This document shows positions 17,082-24,170 of a DNA stretch of 34,235 nt, piece by piece. Both the position numbers and the translations under genes were made by a program. The stretch lies in assembly GCA_013289875.1 (NCBI GenBank), contig JABCZC010000046.1:1-34235 (forward strand), written 5' to 3'. The notes below the pieces were generated by a model, which saw only the letters and a list, made by a program, of their open reading frames with translations, was not told the origin of the DNA and searched no databases. The stretch comes from Acidobacteriota bacterium. Lineage in GTDB: Bacteria; Acidobacteriota; Terriglobia; Terriglobales; Acidobacteriaceae. The first letter of the stretch is position 1, and each line of letters opens with the position of its first letter.

Positions 17082-17168
17082 AAGACCTCGTATCGAATCG
17101 CTTGGGAGTGGACCCTCGTTATAGACAGAGTGTAGATCAGCGCACGATTCGGTCGCGGTATGTTGGCG

Positions 17169-17384
17169 TCAGGGTCGAACACGGCTGCCTTTCAACTTCG
17201 TCACCTCGTAAGAAACCCGGCCCTGGAATATCTCATTGGGCAGATAGCGCCGGTGCTCTCCGCATAGCGGACACTTCGCCGCAATCCACGACGAGGGCAG
17301 CGTCTCCACCGGAGCCCGGATATTCTCCCCGCATCCCTTGCACCGGATCACAAACGCGCGGTACGTCGAAGGCCCTTGAAACAT
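17169..17384 (-). CDS. Small zinc-ribbon protein
   Basis: About 71 residues: MFQGPSTYRAFVIRCKGCG, then a second CxxC in AKCPLCGEHRRYLP. The two Cys pairs (CKGC and CPLC), 23 residues apart, should bind one zinc ion as a ribbon. No catalytic or DNA-binding part is attached, so the role is unknown. A GTG at 17441 would add 19 aromatic-rich residues that look non-coding, so I prefer ATG 17384; neither start has a good ribosome site. It is a stand-alone gene, with the hairpin-rich spacer upstream. Confidence 0.65.
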   Translation of the reverse strand: MFQGPSTYRAFVIRCKGCGENIRAPVETLPSSWIAAKCPLCGEHRRYLPNEIFQGRVSYEVTKLKGSRVRP

Positions 17385-17535
17385 GAAAACAGCATAGGCG
17401 AAATAAAAGCGAAAGTCATTCTGGAAATCCAGCCACTGCACCGCAGAGCCGCGTAGCGGCTAGTCCTTTGGTGGTATTGGCGCAGTGCCAGACCGCTATT
17501 AAGGTGAACGAGTTGCTCCTGATTGTTGGAGCAAA

Positions 17536-17576
17536 AAAAATGGCAGATTCGCTGGGGGAGCGGGTCTGTCATTTTT
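17536..17576. terminator. Bidirectional rho-independent terminator
   Basis: AAAAATGGCAGA pairs with TCTGTCATTTTT (12 bp with one G-U), closed by an inner CGCT-GGGGG-AGCG stem. On the minus strand the stem runs into eight T; on the plus strand it runs into ATTTTTCATTT. It probably ends leftward transcripts coming from the aldose-epimerase side. Confidence 0.75.
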
Positions 17577-17613
17577 CATTTGTGTGCTTGGCCGGGAATT
17601 TCCGCAATCCCGC

Positions 17614-17619
17614 TATAAT
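17614..17619 (+). promoter_or_regulatory. Possible -10 box (TATAAT)
   Basis: A perfect TATAAT with transcription expected to start near 17626, nine bases before the next hairpin. The only -35-like hexamer is TTGGCC at 17588, too far away (20 bp). If active, it would make a roughly 45-base hairpin RNA. Confidence 0.3.
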
Positions 17620-17634
17620 GGAAATAGAGACAAG

Positions 17635-17672
17635 AAAGGCCTGGCTGCCATCGCAGCCGGGCCTTTTCTCTT
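17635..17672 (+). terminator. Strong hairpin terminator
   Basis: AAAGGCCTGGCTGC pairs with GCAGCCGGGCCTTT over 14 bp (one G-U) around a CATC loop, followed by TCTCTTCTCC. The stem is very stable. It sits only 15 bases after the TATAAT box and has no plus-strand gene upstream of it. Confidence 0.7.
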
Positions 17673-17730
17673 CTCCGGGATCGCTCGCTGCAACCCATTT
17701 AGGATCAATGAGTGTCAGGCAGCTGTAATC

Positions 17731-17747
17731 ATATCAATCGGTTACAG
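17731..17747 (+). repeat. 17-bp direct repeat, copy 1
   Basis: ATATCAATCGGTTACAG, matching copy 2 at 16 of 17 positions. A CTGTAA just upstream pairs with its TTACAG end as a short inverted repeat. Confidence 0.6.
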
Positions 17748-17873
17748 TATAGTCTTGAATCGCTGCCCTGAAATCGGTGCAGCATGCTTCAGTAACCCTT
17801 TTAGACTCAGGCAGACTACCGTAAGTCGTTCATTCATTGGTAGGTAGTGCTGACGTATGCGTTAAATATCGCT

Positions 17874-17890
17874 ATATCAAACGGTTACAG
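17874..17890 (+). repeat. 17-bp direct repeat, copy 2
   Basis: ATATCAAACGGTTACAG, 143 bp from copy 1 (start to start). The pair could be a protein-binding site, a recombination scar or chance. Confidence 0.6.
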
Positions 17891-17906
17891 AAAAAGGACG
17901 AAACAA

Positions 17907-17931
17907 GGGGTGGGGGGTGGGCCCCCCCCCC
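17907..17931. repeat. G-run/C-run homopolymer junction
   Basis: GGGG-T-GGGGGG-T-GGG followed directly by ten C, just past the stop of the aldose-epimerase gene. The G tracts could form a quadruplex and the G/C arms a hairpin. It is also a place where read errors are common. Confidence 0.7.
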
Positions 17932-17942
17932 GCCTCGACGGC

Positions 17943-19151
17943 TTACTTAGACGGCGTGAAGAGCTCCAGCCGCACGTGCCAGGTCACCGACTGGCCCGGT
18001 TTGAGAGTGACCATCCCCGTATCCACCCCGTGCCACTCCTTGCCAAACGGATCCCCAAAATTGAACTGCTCCTCGATCGCCGCGAATTGCCTGGTCGGCG
18101 GAGCGTAGACCTGCACGGTCTTGATCTCCGGCGAAATCCCTTCGACCCGAACGCCGTAGTTTGCCGCCGGATCGGTGAGGTTTACATCGACCGCCCCGTC
18201 CGTCCTCTTGAGCTTGGACCAGTTGTCGTCGAGGAAGATGTCGTCGAGCGCCTTGCCGTCCGGAGCGGTGAAGTCATACTTCGTGCCCTTGACCGGCACC
18301 AGCTTCCCCGTCGGGAAGACGTCGTCGTAGTTGTTCACCTCCGCCGTCTGCTCCCCGGGCACATGCAGCCTGGCCTGCTTCCGGTCTCCGCTCGGGATGT
18401 TGAAGTAGGGGTGCCACCCGATCGCCATCGGCTCCTCCTCCGTCCCGACATTTTTGGCCGTGATCGTTGCGTCCACGGCGCCGCCGGTGAGGGCGATGCT
18501 GAAGTTCAGGTCGGTGTTCGACAGCCAGTGCCCTCCGAAGTTGCCCGCGTGGATAGTGCCGGTGAGCGTCTGGCCATCTGCCGTCGTTTCCGTCTTCACA
18601 TCGTCCGTCTTCGAGGCGAGGATGAGACCATGCATCGCGTGTGGCTCGGCGCCGGGATTCTTGCCCTTCCAGTTGGCAGGCAGGGTGATCGTCTTGCCCT
18701 TCCACTCCGTCGTGATGGTCTTGCCGTCGTCCGAGAGCTTGCCGCGAATGCGGTTGGGATAAGGCACGAGGAACGCTCCGCCGAAGCTGAAGCTGGCGTT
18801 GCCATTGAGGTCGTCAGGACCGCCATTGAGCTTGGCCGCCGCATCGGTAAGAGACGGTGACGCGAACACCTCAACCTCGCCCTTGCCGGGAATGTTGGCG
18901 GTGATCTGGAAGACATTCATACCCCGCCCGGGAAACACGGTGGCGGTGAGGAACTCCGGCTTCTGGCCGTTGCCGGTCGCCTTGCGCTCCAGCTTCACAA
19001 TGTCCTGGCCGCCAATCTGCTGCGGCGCTGCAGCGGTTGCGGGTTGCGACGGAGTTGTGGATTCCGATGGGGGCGGCGCTTGTTTGCAGCCGGCTACTAC
19101 AAAAAGCGTTGCCACGGCGAAAATAAGAGCATGTTGCTGAGAAACGGACAT
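17943..19151 (-). CDS. Lipoprotein aldose 1-epimerase (galactose mutarotase-like)
   Basis: A 402-residue galactose-mutarotase-fold protein that interconverts alpha and beta anomers of sugars. The N-terminus is a lipoprotein signal with lipobox VVAGC (Cys22), followed by a Pro/Ser/Thr linker (23-45), so it is membrane-anchored outside the cytoplasm, whereas classic GalM is cytoplasmic. The epimerase domain fills about 55-395: VPYPNRIRG, the catalytic-type histidines in HAMHG and IGWHPYFNIP, and the glutamate region FAAIEEQFNFGDPFG. A GAGG sequence lies 10 bases before ATG 19151. The gene is divergent from the uracil-DNA glycosylase gene. Its role is probably to speed anomer conversion of imported or extracellular sugars; this is inference. 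Confidence 0.88.
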   Translation of the reverse strand: MSVSQQHALIFAVATLFVVAGCKQAPPPSESTTPSQPATAAAPQQIGGQDIVKLERKATGNGQKPEFLTATVFPGRGMNVFQITANIPGKGEVEVFASPSLTDAAAKLNGGPDDLNGNASFSFGGAFLVPYPNRIRGKLSDDGKTITTEWKGKTITLPANWKGKNPGAEPHAMHGLILASKTDDVKTETTADGQTLTGTIHAGNFGGHWLSNTDLNFSIALTGGAVDATITAKNVGTEEEPMAIGWHPYFNIPSGDRKQARLHVPGEQTAEVNNYDDVFPTGKLVPVKGTKYDFTAPDGKALDDIFLDDNWSKLKRTDGAVDVNLTDPAANYGVRVEGISPEIKTVQVYAPPTRQFAAIEEQFNFGDPFGKEWHGVDTGMVTLKPGQSVTWHVRLELFTPSK

Positions 19152-19296
19152 TTAAGGTGAACCTCGAGTTTTGTGTGGTTTCCGAGCGAACGATTCCAGT
19201 ACAGGCAGCCTGTCTCCGAGCCGGAAACAAAAGCGAGCCTATTTTACGCTGAATTGCAACTACTGCGCCTACAGCCGACTGGATAGAATCACATGG

Positions 19297-20001
19297 ATGC
19301 CAAATAGAAAAAGTCGTGCTGAATTGGCGCTTGCATCCCTGAACGAGCGCATCATCGCCTGTGATCGATGCCCGCGACTGCGGACGTATGACACGCTGGT
19401 CGCCGCCACAAGACGTCGCGCCTACACCCATTGCGAGTATTGGGGACTACCGGTTCCTTCGTTCGGCGATCCAGACGCCGCTGTCCTGATCGTAGGCCTC
19501 GCGCCTGGGGCGCACGGTTCGAACCGCACCGGCAGGCCCTTTACCGGCGACGGATCGGGAAACTTCCTGTATCCGGTACTTTATCAAACGGGCTTCGCGT
19601 CTCAACCCAATGCGGTTTCGCGTGACGACGGCATGAAACTCAAAGGCATGCTGATCACCTCGGTGGTAAGGTGCGCGCCGCCTGGTAACAAGCCCTTGCC
19701 AGACGAGATCGCGAACTGCGCGCCTTATCTTGACGAGGAAGCAGCAGCACTTACGAACCTGCGAGTCGTAGTCTGCTTGGGGAAGATCGGCTTCGATGGA
19801 TTTGTGCAACATCTGATGCGCACGGGACAAATTGCGCGTCGCGGCGAAATGCACTTCGCCCATGGCGCTGAATATCCTTTGCCAGGGGGGCGATTCCTGC
19901 TCGCCAGCTACCATCCCTCGCTGCAGAACACGAACACCGGCAAGCTCACGGGACCGATGTTCCTGAGGATCTTTCACCGCGCGCGAGAGCTCGCGGCTTG
20001 A
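19297..20001 (+). CDS. Uracil-DNA glycosylase, family 5 (UdgB type)
   Basis: A 234-residue Fe-S uracil-DNA glycosylase that removes uracil, and in family 5 often other deaminated bases, from DNA as the first step of base excision repair. The signature GLAPGAHGSNRTGRPFTGDG (67-86) is the family-5 form of motif A, lacking the polar catalytic residue of family 4. Motif B is SYHPSLQNTNTGKL (204-217). Four cysteines suited to a 4Fe-4S cluster are C22 and C25 (CDRCPRL), C126 (VRCAPPGNKP) and C141. ATG 19297 is preferred; the frame is open further upstream from 19171, but that part overlaps the divergent promoter region and lacks family similarity. Monocistronic. Confidence 0.92.
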   Translation: MPNRKSRAELALASLNERIIACDRCPRLRTYDTLVAATRRRAYTHCEYWGLPVPSFGDPDAAVLIVGLAPGAHGSNRTGRPFTGDGSGNFLYPVLYQTGFASQPNAVSRDDGMKLKGMLITSVVRCAPPGNKPLPDEIANCAPYLDEEAAALTNLRVVVCLGKIGFDGFVQHLMRTGQIARRGEMHFAHGAEYPLPGGRFLLASYHPSLQNTNTGKLTGPMFLRIFHRARELAA

Positions 20002-20107
20002 AGTAATGCAGGATTCCAGATGCGCCTGGCATCCGAAATCGCAGAGAGCCGCATCCTTTTAAAGGAGCTTAAGGGAGCTTGTGAATTTCTCCCCGGAGGA
20101 AAGCGTG

Positions 20108-20257
20108 ATGACGATTCTCTTGATTATTTTGATCCTGTTGCTTGTGGGTGCTTTTCCTGCATGGCCTTACAGCCGAAGTTGGGGATACTACCCTAGCGGG
20201 GGCTTGGGTTTGATTGTGGTGATCCTGGTCATTCTCCTGCTGATGCACGTGGTTTGA
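20108..20257 (+). CDS. DUF3309 mini-protein
   Basis: A 49-residue protein: MTILLIILILLLVGAFPAWP, then YSRSWGYYPSGGLGL and a second hydrophobic run IVVILVILLLMHVV. This is the DUF3309 pattern (two short membrane helices around a YSRxWGYxPSGGLG centre), widespread in soil bacteria with no known function. GGAGGA at 20095-20100 lies seven bases before ATG 20108, an excellent ribosome site. It is expected to be an inner-membrane peptide. It sits between the uracil-DNA glycosylase gene and the tRNA and is probably transcribed alone. Confidence 0.85.
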   Translation: MTILLIILILLLVGAFPAWPYSRSWGYYPSGGLGLIVVILVILLLMHVV

Positions 20258-20285
20258 GCACGGACTGTGAGACTGGTTGGGATTA

Positions 20286-20360
20286 TGGAGCGGGAGACGG
20301 GGATCGAACCCGCAACCAACGGCTTGGGAAGCCGCTACTCTACCATTGAGCTACTCCCGC
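20286..20360 (-). tRNA. tRNA-Gly (anticodon CCC)
   Basis: The minus strand reads GCGGGAG, the D-arm GCTCAATGGTAGAGT, the anticodon stem GCGGC with loop TTCCCAA and GCCGT, the T-arm with GGTTCGATCC, then CTCCCGC-T and an encoded CCA. All four arms pair. Length is 75 bases including CCA. The anticodon is CCC, reading GGG codons. Confidence 0.95.
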
Positions 20361-20446
20361 GTGGAGCTTCAATGCAAGAGTAAACTCCACCAGCGCCGCA
20401 GAGCAAGCGTGGGTAGGGCGGAAGGAGTCCTGCGGAACGCTGCAGC

Positions 20447-21202
20447 TTAACGCGCCAATAGTTGTGAGATGCGTGCGCGATAGCCTCGGCTCATCGGAAC
20501 CTTCTGGCCATCATGCATCAGCACAAACGACTCACCTTCCTGCGAGTCGGTTCTGATCTCCTTCACATGCTGCAGATTGACGATGGCCGAGCGATGAACC
20601 CGGATGAAACAATTCGGATCGAGCCGGGTCTCAAAGTGAGCCATGGTTTCACGTAACAGATGATTCTCCCGGTCCGCGCAAATGCGGACGTAGTTTTCCT
20701 CAGCTCCAATCCACCGGATATCCGTCATGGGAAGAAACAGGATTCTCCCCTTGGATTTGAAAACCAGCCGGGTGGCATAAGTGGATCCTTCAGGATCAGA
20801 CTTCTTGTCTGCCCCATTCTCATGAGAAACAGAGAGTTGATCCCGGGCTCTTTGAAAAGCCTCCTTCAATCTCTCTCGCGTAAACGGCTTTAGTAAGTAG
20901 TCGATGGCATTAATTTCGAAGGCGCGGATCGCATACTTATCGTGGGCTGTTGTGAAAATGATCTTTGGAAGACGCACCTGCTCATTCGACGACAGCGTCG
21001 ACACAATATCGAATCCATCCATCTCCGGCATCTGCACATCCAGAAGGATCAGGTCGGGATTTGTGAATTGCACGAGATCAATGGTCTCCAGGGCATTCGC
21101 GCCCTCCCCCACAATCTCCACGTTCGTGTCGTCTTGAAGCAGCTGCCGAAGTTTCTGCCTCGCCAATACCTCATCATCCGCGATGACCGTTTTGATTTTC
21201 AT
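20447..21202 (-). CDS. LytTR-family response regulator
   Basis: A 251-residue response regulator. The receiver domain (1-120) has the acidic pair D9/D10 (ADDE), the phosphorylation site D55 (LILLDVQMPEMDG), TTAHD and the conserved lysine K105 (YLLKPF). A linker leads to a LytTR DNA-binding domain (about 145-250) with DIRWIGAEENYVRI, FIRVHRSAIVNL and VPMSRGYR. It binds DNA as a dimer at direct repeats when phosphorylated by its partner kinase. It overlaps the kinase gene by 29 bases, so the pair is translationally coupled. AGGA about ten bases before ATG 21202 serves as ribosome site. Likely targets include its own operon or the divergent TonB receptor; this is inference from position. Confidence 0.93.
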   Translation of the reverse strand: MKIKTVIADDEVLARQKLRQLLQDDTNVEIVGEGANALETIDLVQFTNPDLILLDVQMPEMDGFDIVSTLSSNEQVRLPKIIFTTAHDKYAIRAFEINAIDYLLKPFTRERLKEAFQRARDQLSVSHENGADKKSDPEGSTYATRLVFKSKGRILFLPMTDIRWIGAEENYVRICADRENHLLRETMAHFETRLDPNCFIRVHRSAIVNLQHVKEIRTDSQEGESFVLMHDGQKVPMSRGYRARISQLLAR

Positions 21203-22295
21203 GGGAAAAGTCCTGCGTGTTGGCGGTTAGACGCGGCGAGTAGCCAAGGGGCAGCAACAAAATTGCCTGAACCTCGCCGTCAGCAAATTCCTTCAGGGTA
21301 AATCGATGATCGTTGCCATAGTGCAATTCCAGGCGAGCCTTGACGTTCGCAATTCCAACCCCACGTCCATCGTGTTTCAGCGAGGTCATCTCTGTCAGTC
21401 CGCGGCCCGAGTTCCTGACGCATATCCGTAGTTGTCCACCGTGGTTCTGCGCTTCAATTCCCAGGAAAGCTTCGCCCCGTGTCACGGCCACGCCATGCAC
21501 ATACGCGTTCTCCATAAGCGGCTGCAGGATCATCGTCGGCACCAGTGCATCCAGGACCTCCGGTTCGATAGCCACATAACTGTGAACCTTTCCCGTGAAT
21601 CGCATCTGTTGGATAGATAAATACATCTGAATAAATTCAATTTCGTCGGTCAGAGGAATGAGCTTTGCGTCGCCTCTGTCCAGAGTCATACGCAGCATGC
21701 TGCACATTTGTTCCAGCATGCGGTCGGCAGCTTCCACGTCGGAGTGCATCAGGCTGGAGATGCTGTTCATGGTGTTGAAAAGAAAGTGTGGATTCAATTG
21801 CATGCGCAGCGCTCGCAGTTGCGCATTGGTCAATTCGGATTCCAGCCGCATTGATGCGGTTTCCTTCTCGCGGAGTTTCTGATAGTACCCGATACCCCGG
21901 AACAAGAGGAAGACAACCCAGAAGGTAAGGAGGTTGCTGACCAATTCGGAATCGACAAAATAGACCAGCCGATGCAGGAAAGTCATGGAGCGACTTCCAA
22001 TGCGAAGGTCCCATGTGACTGCGACCCAGATGACCTCTTCGAGAACGCTGACGAGGATACTCAGCGGGACTACGCGTGTGAGGATCTGCTTGAGCGTGGC
22101 ACGTTGAATCCAGTCACCCAGCTTCCACCAGATGATCCAGCAGATAATGCCCCAGAGCAGAAAATGAATTGCCCAAAGCAGGTAGACCTTGCCAAATTGA
22201 AGGTCGTAATTCCAGGTACGCTTTTCCACCCATTCCTGGAGCGCAAAAAGAACGGCTAACACTAACCATCCCGAAAGGAATACGACGGGATGCAT
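21174..22295 (-). CDS. LytS/YpdA-type sensor histidine kinase
   Basis: A 373-residue membrane histidine kinase of the His_kinase (LytS) class. The N-terminal third has four hydrophobic segments (about 4-22, 38-58, 74-96 and 118-134) with no obvious extracellular sensor domain. After a short coiled coil comes the phospho-acceptor region LNPHFLFNTMNSI (His170), then an ATPase domain with N box LMENAYVHG, G1 NSGRGL and G2 GRGVGIANVKARLELHYG. It phosphorylates the regulator encoded immediately downstream. The start ATG 22295 has no clear ribosome site; it lies 41 bp after the Sel1-gene stop, so translation may depend on the operon transcript. The signal is unknown. Confidence 0.92.
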   Translation of the reverse strand: MHPVVFLSGWLVLAVLFALQEWVEKRTWNYDLQFGKVYLLWAIHFLLWGIICWIIWWKLGDWIQRATLKQILTRVVPLSILVSVLEEVIWVAVTWDLRIGSRSMTFLHRLVYFVDSELVSNLLTFWVVFLLFRGIGYYQKLREKETASMRLESELTNAQLRALRMQLNPHFLFNTMNSISSLMHSDVEAADRMLEQMCSMLRMTLDRGDAKLIPLTDEIEFIQMYLSIQQMRFTGKVHSYVAIEPEVLDALVPTMILQPLMENAYVHGVAVTRGEAFLGIEAQNHGGQLRICVRNSGRGLTEMTSLKHDGRGVGIANVKARLELHYGNDHRFTLKEFADGEVQAILLLPLGYSPRLTANTQDFSHENQNGHRG

Positions 22296-22336
22296 GAATG
22301 CAGGGCGTTGGGGTTTAAGTTTCGTATCTACGGTGC

Positions 22337-23500
22337 TCAGCGAACATTTGCTCCCTTTGGCGAATTAATCTGCGCTAGCTCCGTAGCATACACCTCATCG
22401 ACAGGAAAGAAGGCAGATTCAGAGCCGCCACCAAGAACAAACACGTCTTTGTGGGGATTAGCAGCCATCCATTGCGCCGCCGAAGTCTGAGCCTGCTTCT
22501 GCTGCTCAATCGAAAGAGCCGACTTTGCAGCTGTTAAGTCCGCGCGAAGAGGTGCCTTGGCTTCGTCTCCGCCCTGGATTTCCGCGATCGTGAACCAGAT
22601 GTATGCAGTGGAGATATCCTTTGGCACTTCTTTTCCATCACGATAAAGAATCCCAAGGACAGCCGAGGACCGCCAGTTACCCGCCGTTGCAGCTGCCTTC
22701 AGCAGAGCAGTTGCTTCTCCCGAAGTCTGCGGTAATTCAGGATGATTCACCAACAGCAGCCCAAGGGAGTGCTGGGCGCGCACGTACCCGGCATCGGCGG
22801 ATTGCCGCAGGTAGGTGACCGCGCGATTTAAGTCACGCTTATGACCCTCCGAGCCGGTATAGAGTGTGCCCATCCCATATTCTGCTTCGGGGTTATGATG
22901 TTTCGCCGCTCTGTCGAACCAATGCTCCGCCATCGCAGGATTCCGTTCCACGCCCACTCCAAGAACGTAGACAAGTCCAAGGTAGGCTTCACCGCGCGGG
23001 TCACCGCGCTCTGCAAGCTCATTTAGAAGCTCCAGACCCAGTCGCAGATCTTTGGGAACGCCGGCGCCTTTCATGTACAGCACCGCAAGATTGAGCCTAC
23101 CGATGCTCGAACCCGAAGCAGAAGCCCTCTGGAACCACTTGGCGGCCTGCTGTGCGTCTGTATTCACGCCAATTCCGGCAAGATAGAAATATCCCATTTG
23201 AACCTCGGCACCGGTATCACCCTGGTTTGCAGCCTTCTGGTACCAGTAGGCTGCCTTTGATAAGTCGCGAGGAACACCTCGTCCCGCCAAATAGTCGCAG
23301 GCAAGTCTAAGTTCCTCGCGCAGGTGACCTGCGGCCGCCTTCGTCTGAATGTCCTCACGCGGAATATCCGCACTGGCATCACCAGCGACGAATAAACTCC
23401 CAGGCCCTGAAGACATCTGACAAAGTATCCCTGGATGAACCAGCGAAGAGAAGAGTCCTGCCAGGAGAAGAGCGCTTCGCGCTCGCAATTTTCGGGTCAT
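22337..23500 (-). CDS. Exported Sel1-repeat protein
   Basis: A 387-residue protein with a signal peptide (MTRKLRARSALLLAGLFSSL) and about seven Sel1-like repeats, alpha/alpha repeats of about 36 residues related to TPRs. Typical copies are AAYWYQKAANQGDTGAEVQM, AAKWFQRASASGSSIGRLNL and AVTYLRQSADAGYVRAQHSL. Such solenoids act as protein-protein scaffolds, often at the cell surface or in signalling. The start ATG 23500 is set by AAGGAGG seven bases upstream, a near-perfect ribosome site; an in-frame codon at 23515 lies within the ribosome site itself and is unlikely. It is the first gene of the sel1-kinase-regulator operon and may feed the membrane kinase with a signal, which is inference. Confidence 0.88.
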   Translation of the reverse strand: MTRKLRARSALLLAGLFSSLVHPGILCQMSSGPGSLFVAGDASADIPREDIQTKAAAGHLREELRLACDYLAGRGVPRDLSKAAYWYQKAANQGDTGAEVQMGYFYLAGIGVNTDAQQAAKWFQRASASGSSIGRLNLAVLYMKGAGVPKDLRLGLELLNELAERGDPRGEAYLGLVYVLGVGVERNPAMAEHWFDRAAKHHNPEAEYGMGTLYTGSEGHKRDLNRAVTYLRQSADAGYVRAQHSLGLLLVNHPELPQTSGEATALLKAAATAGNWRSSAVLGILYRDGKEVPKDISTAYIWFTIAEIQGGDEAKAPLRADLTAAKSALSIEQQKQAQTSAAQWMAANPHKDVFVLGGGSESAFFPVDEVYATELAQINSPKGANVR

Positions 23501-24170
23501 CGCAACCTCCTTCACGCGCTGTCATAGACAGTCATCATGAGGTATCGTCACCCACTGAAATCTTGAACGGGCCAGGGTTCACCACACTCCGGACTGCCGT
23601 CATTGAGTGATGTCCACTCCTTGTCACAGGAATTAAGTGCCTCATCACAAAGCCAAAAAATGTTTATTACTGGTTATTGCAGAACTTGCGTGCCGACGAG
23701 AGCAATGTTTAGCCATGTTTCTAGGCCTACTTCCTATCTATCCCCAAAAAAAGTGGCCTTGTCACAACAACTAAGGGATTTGTCCCGATCTCCTAAAACT
23801 TGTATTGGATTTCCCTCGATAATTCGTGAATCTGGAGACTATTCTCGCTCCACTAAACCTGGGTGCATTCAAAGCCAAGATGCATTCCGTCACCCATTTC
23901 TAGATCTATGCATTTGGTCCGACATCTACGACCATCTGTCACATAAATGGCGAGAATTCCCGTTCGGGTTACTCGCTTGCATAGTTCGTCTCTAGGGTGG
24001 GGCCAGTGACAGCTCATCAATCGCAAACGGAAACCGGCCACACAGATCCGAAGGCTTACCCCAGAGGATCACCTCTGAGAGCGCAACGACGAGGCCAGTG
24101 ATTGCGCCCCCGGTTTTCGATTGGGTCACACCCCACCCCAGATTTTGAGAGCACTACATGGAGGCAGCAA
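23501..24170. other. 670-bp AT-richer divergent spacer
   Basis: No convincing gene; an open frame at 23603-23995 has no family similarity. The stretch separates the divergent sel1 operon and TonB-receptor gene and should hold both promoters. ATGTTT occurs at 23660, 23705 and 23715; the last two are direct repeats 10 bp apart, a possible regulator site. I could not fix any promoter. Confidence 0.45.

Larger units (their letters stand above)
17385..17942. other. 558-bp gene-free stretch rich in hairpins and repeats
   Basis: No convincing gene. It contains a palindrome at 17447-17461 (AGCCGC-gta-GCGGCT), a 7-bp stem with 8-base loop at 17513-17534, two terminator-like hairpins, a TATAAT box, two 17-bp direct repeats 143 bp apart, and a G-run/C-run at 17907-17931. 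An open frame across 17468-17728 has no family signal and is crossed by the hairpins. A small RNA on either strand is possible but unproven. Confidence 0.55.

Noticed and set aside
17847..18860. Long plus-strand open frame (337 codons) opposite the aldose epimerase gene
   Set aside because: It is the mirror image of a GC-rich coding strand, very rich in Arg/His/Leu, and starts in the repeat-rich spacer.
20361..20390. GTGGAG/CTCCAC inverted repeat upstream of the tRNA as a terminator or operator
   Set aside because: Only six base pairs with an 18-base loop and no T-run; it could easily be chance.
23603..23995. Plus-strand frame of 130 codons in the spacer before the TonB receptor
   Set aside because: No ribosome site or family similarity, Ser- and Cys-rich; better read as regulatory DNA.
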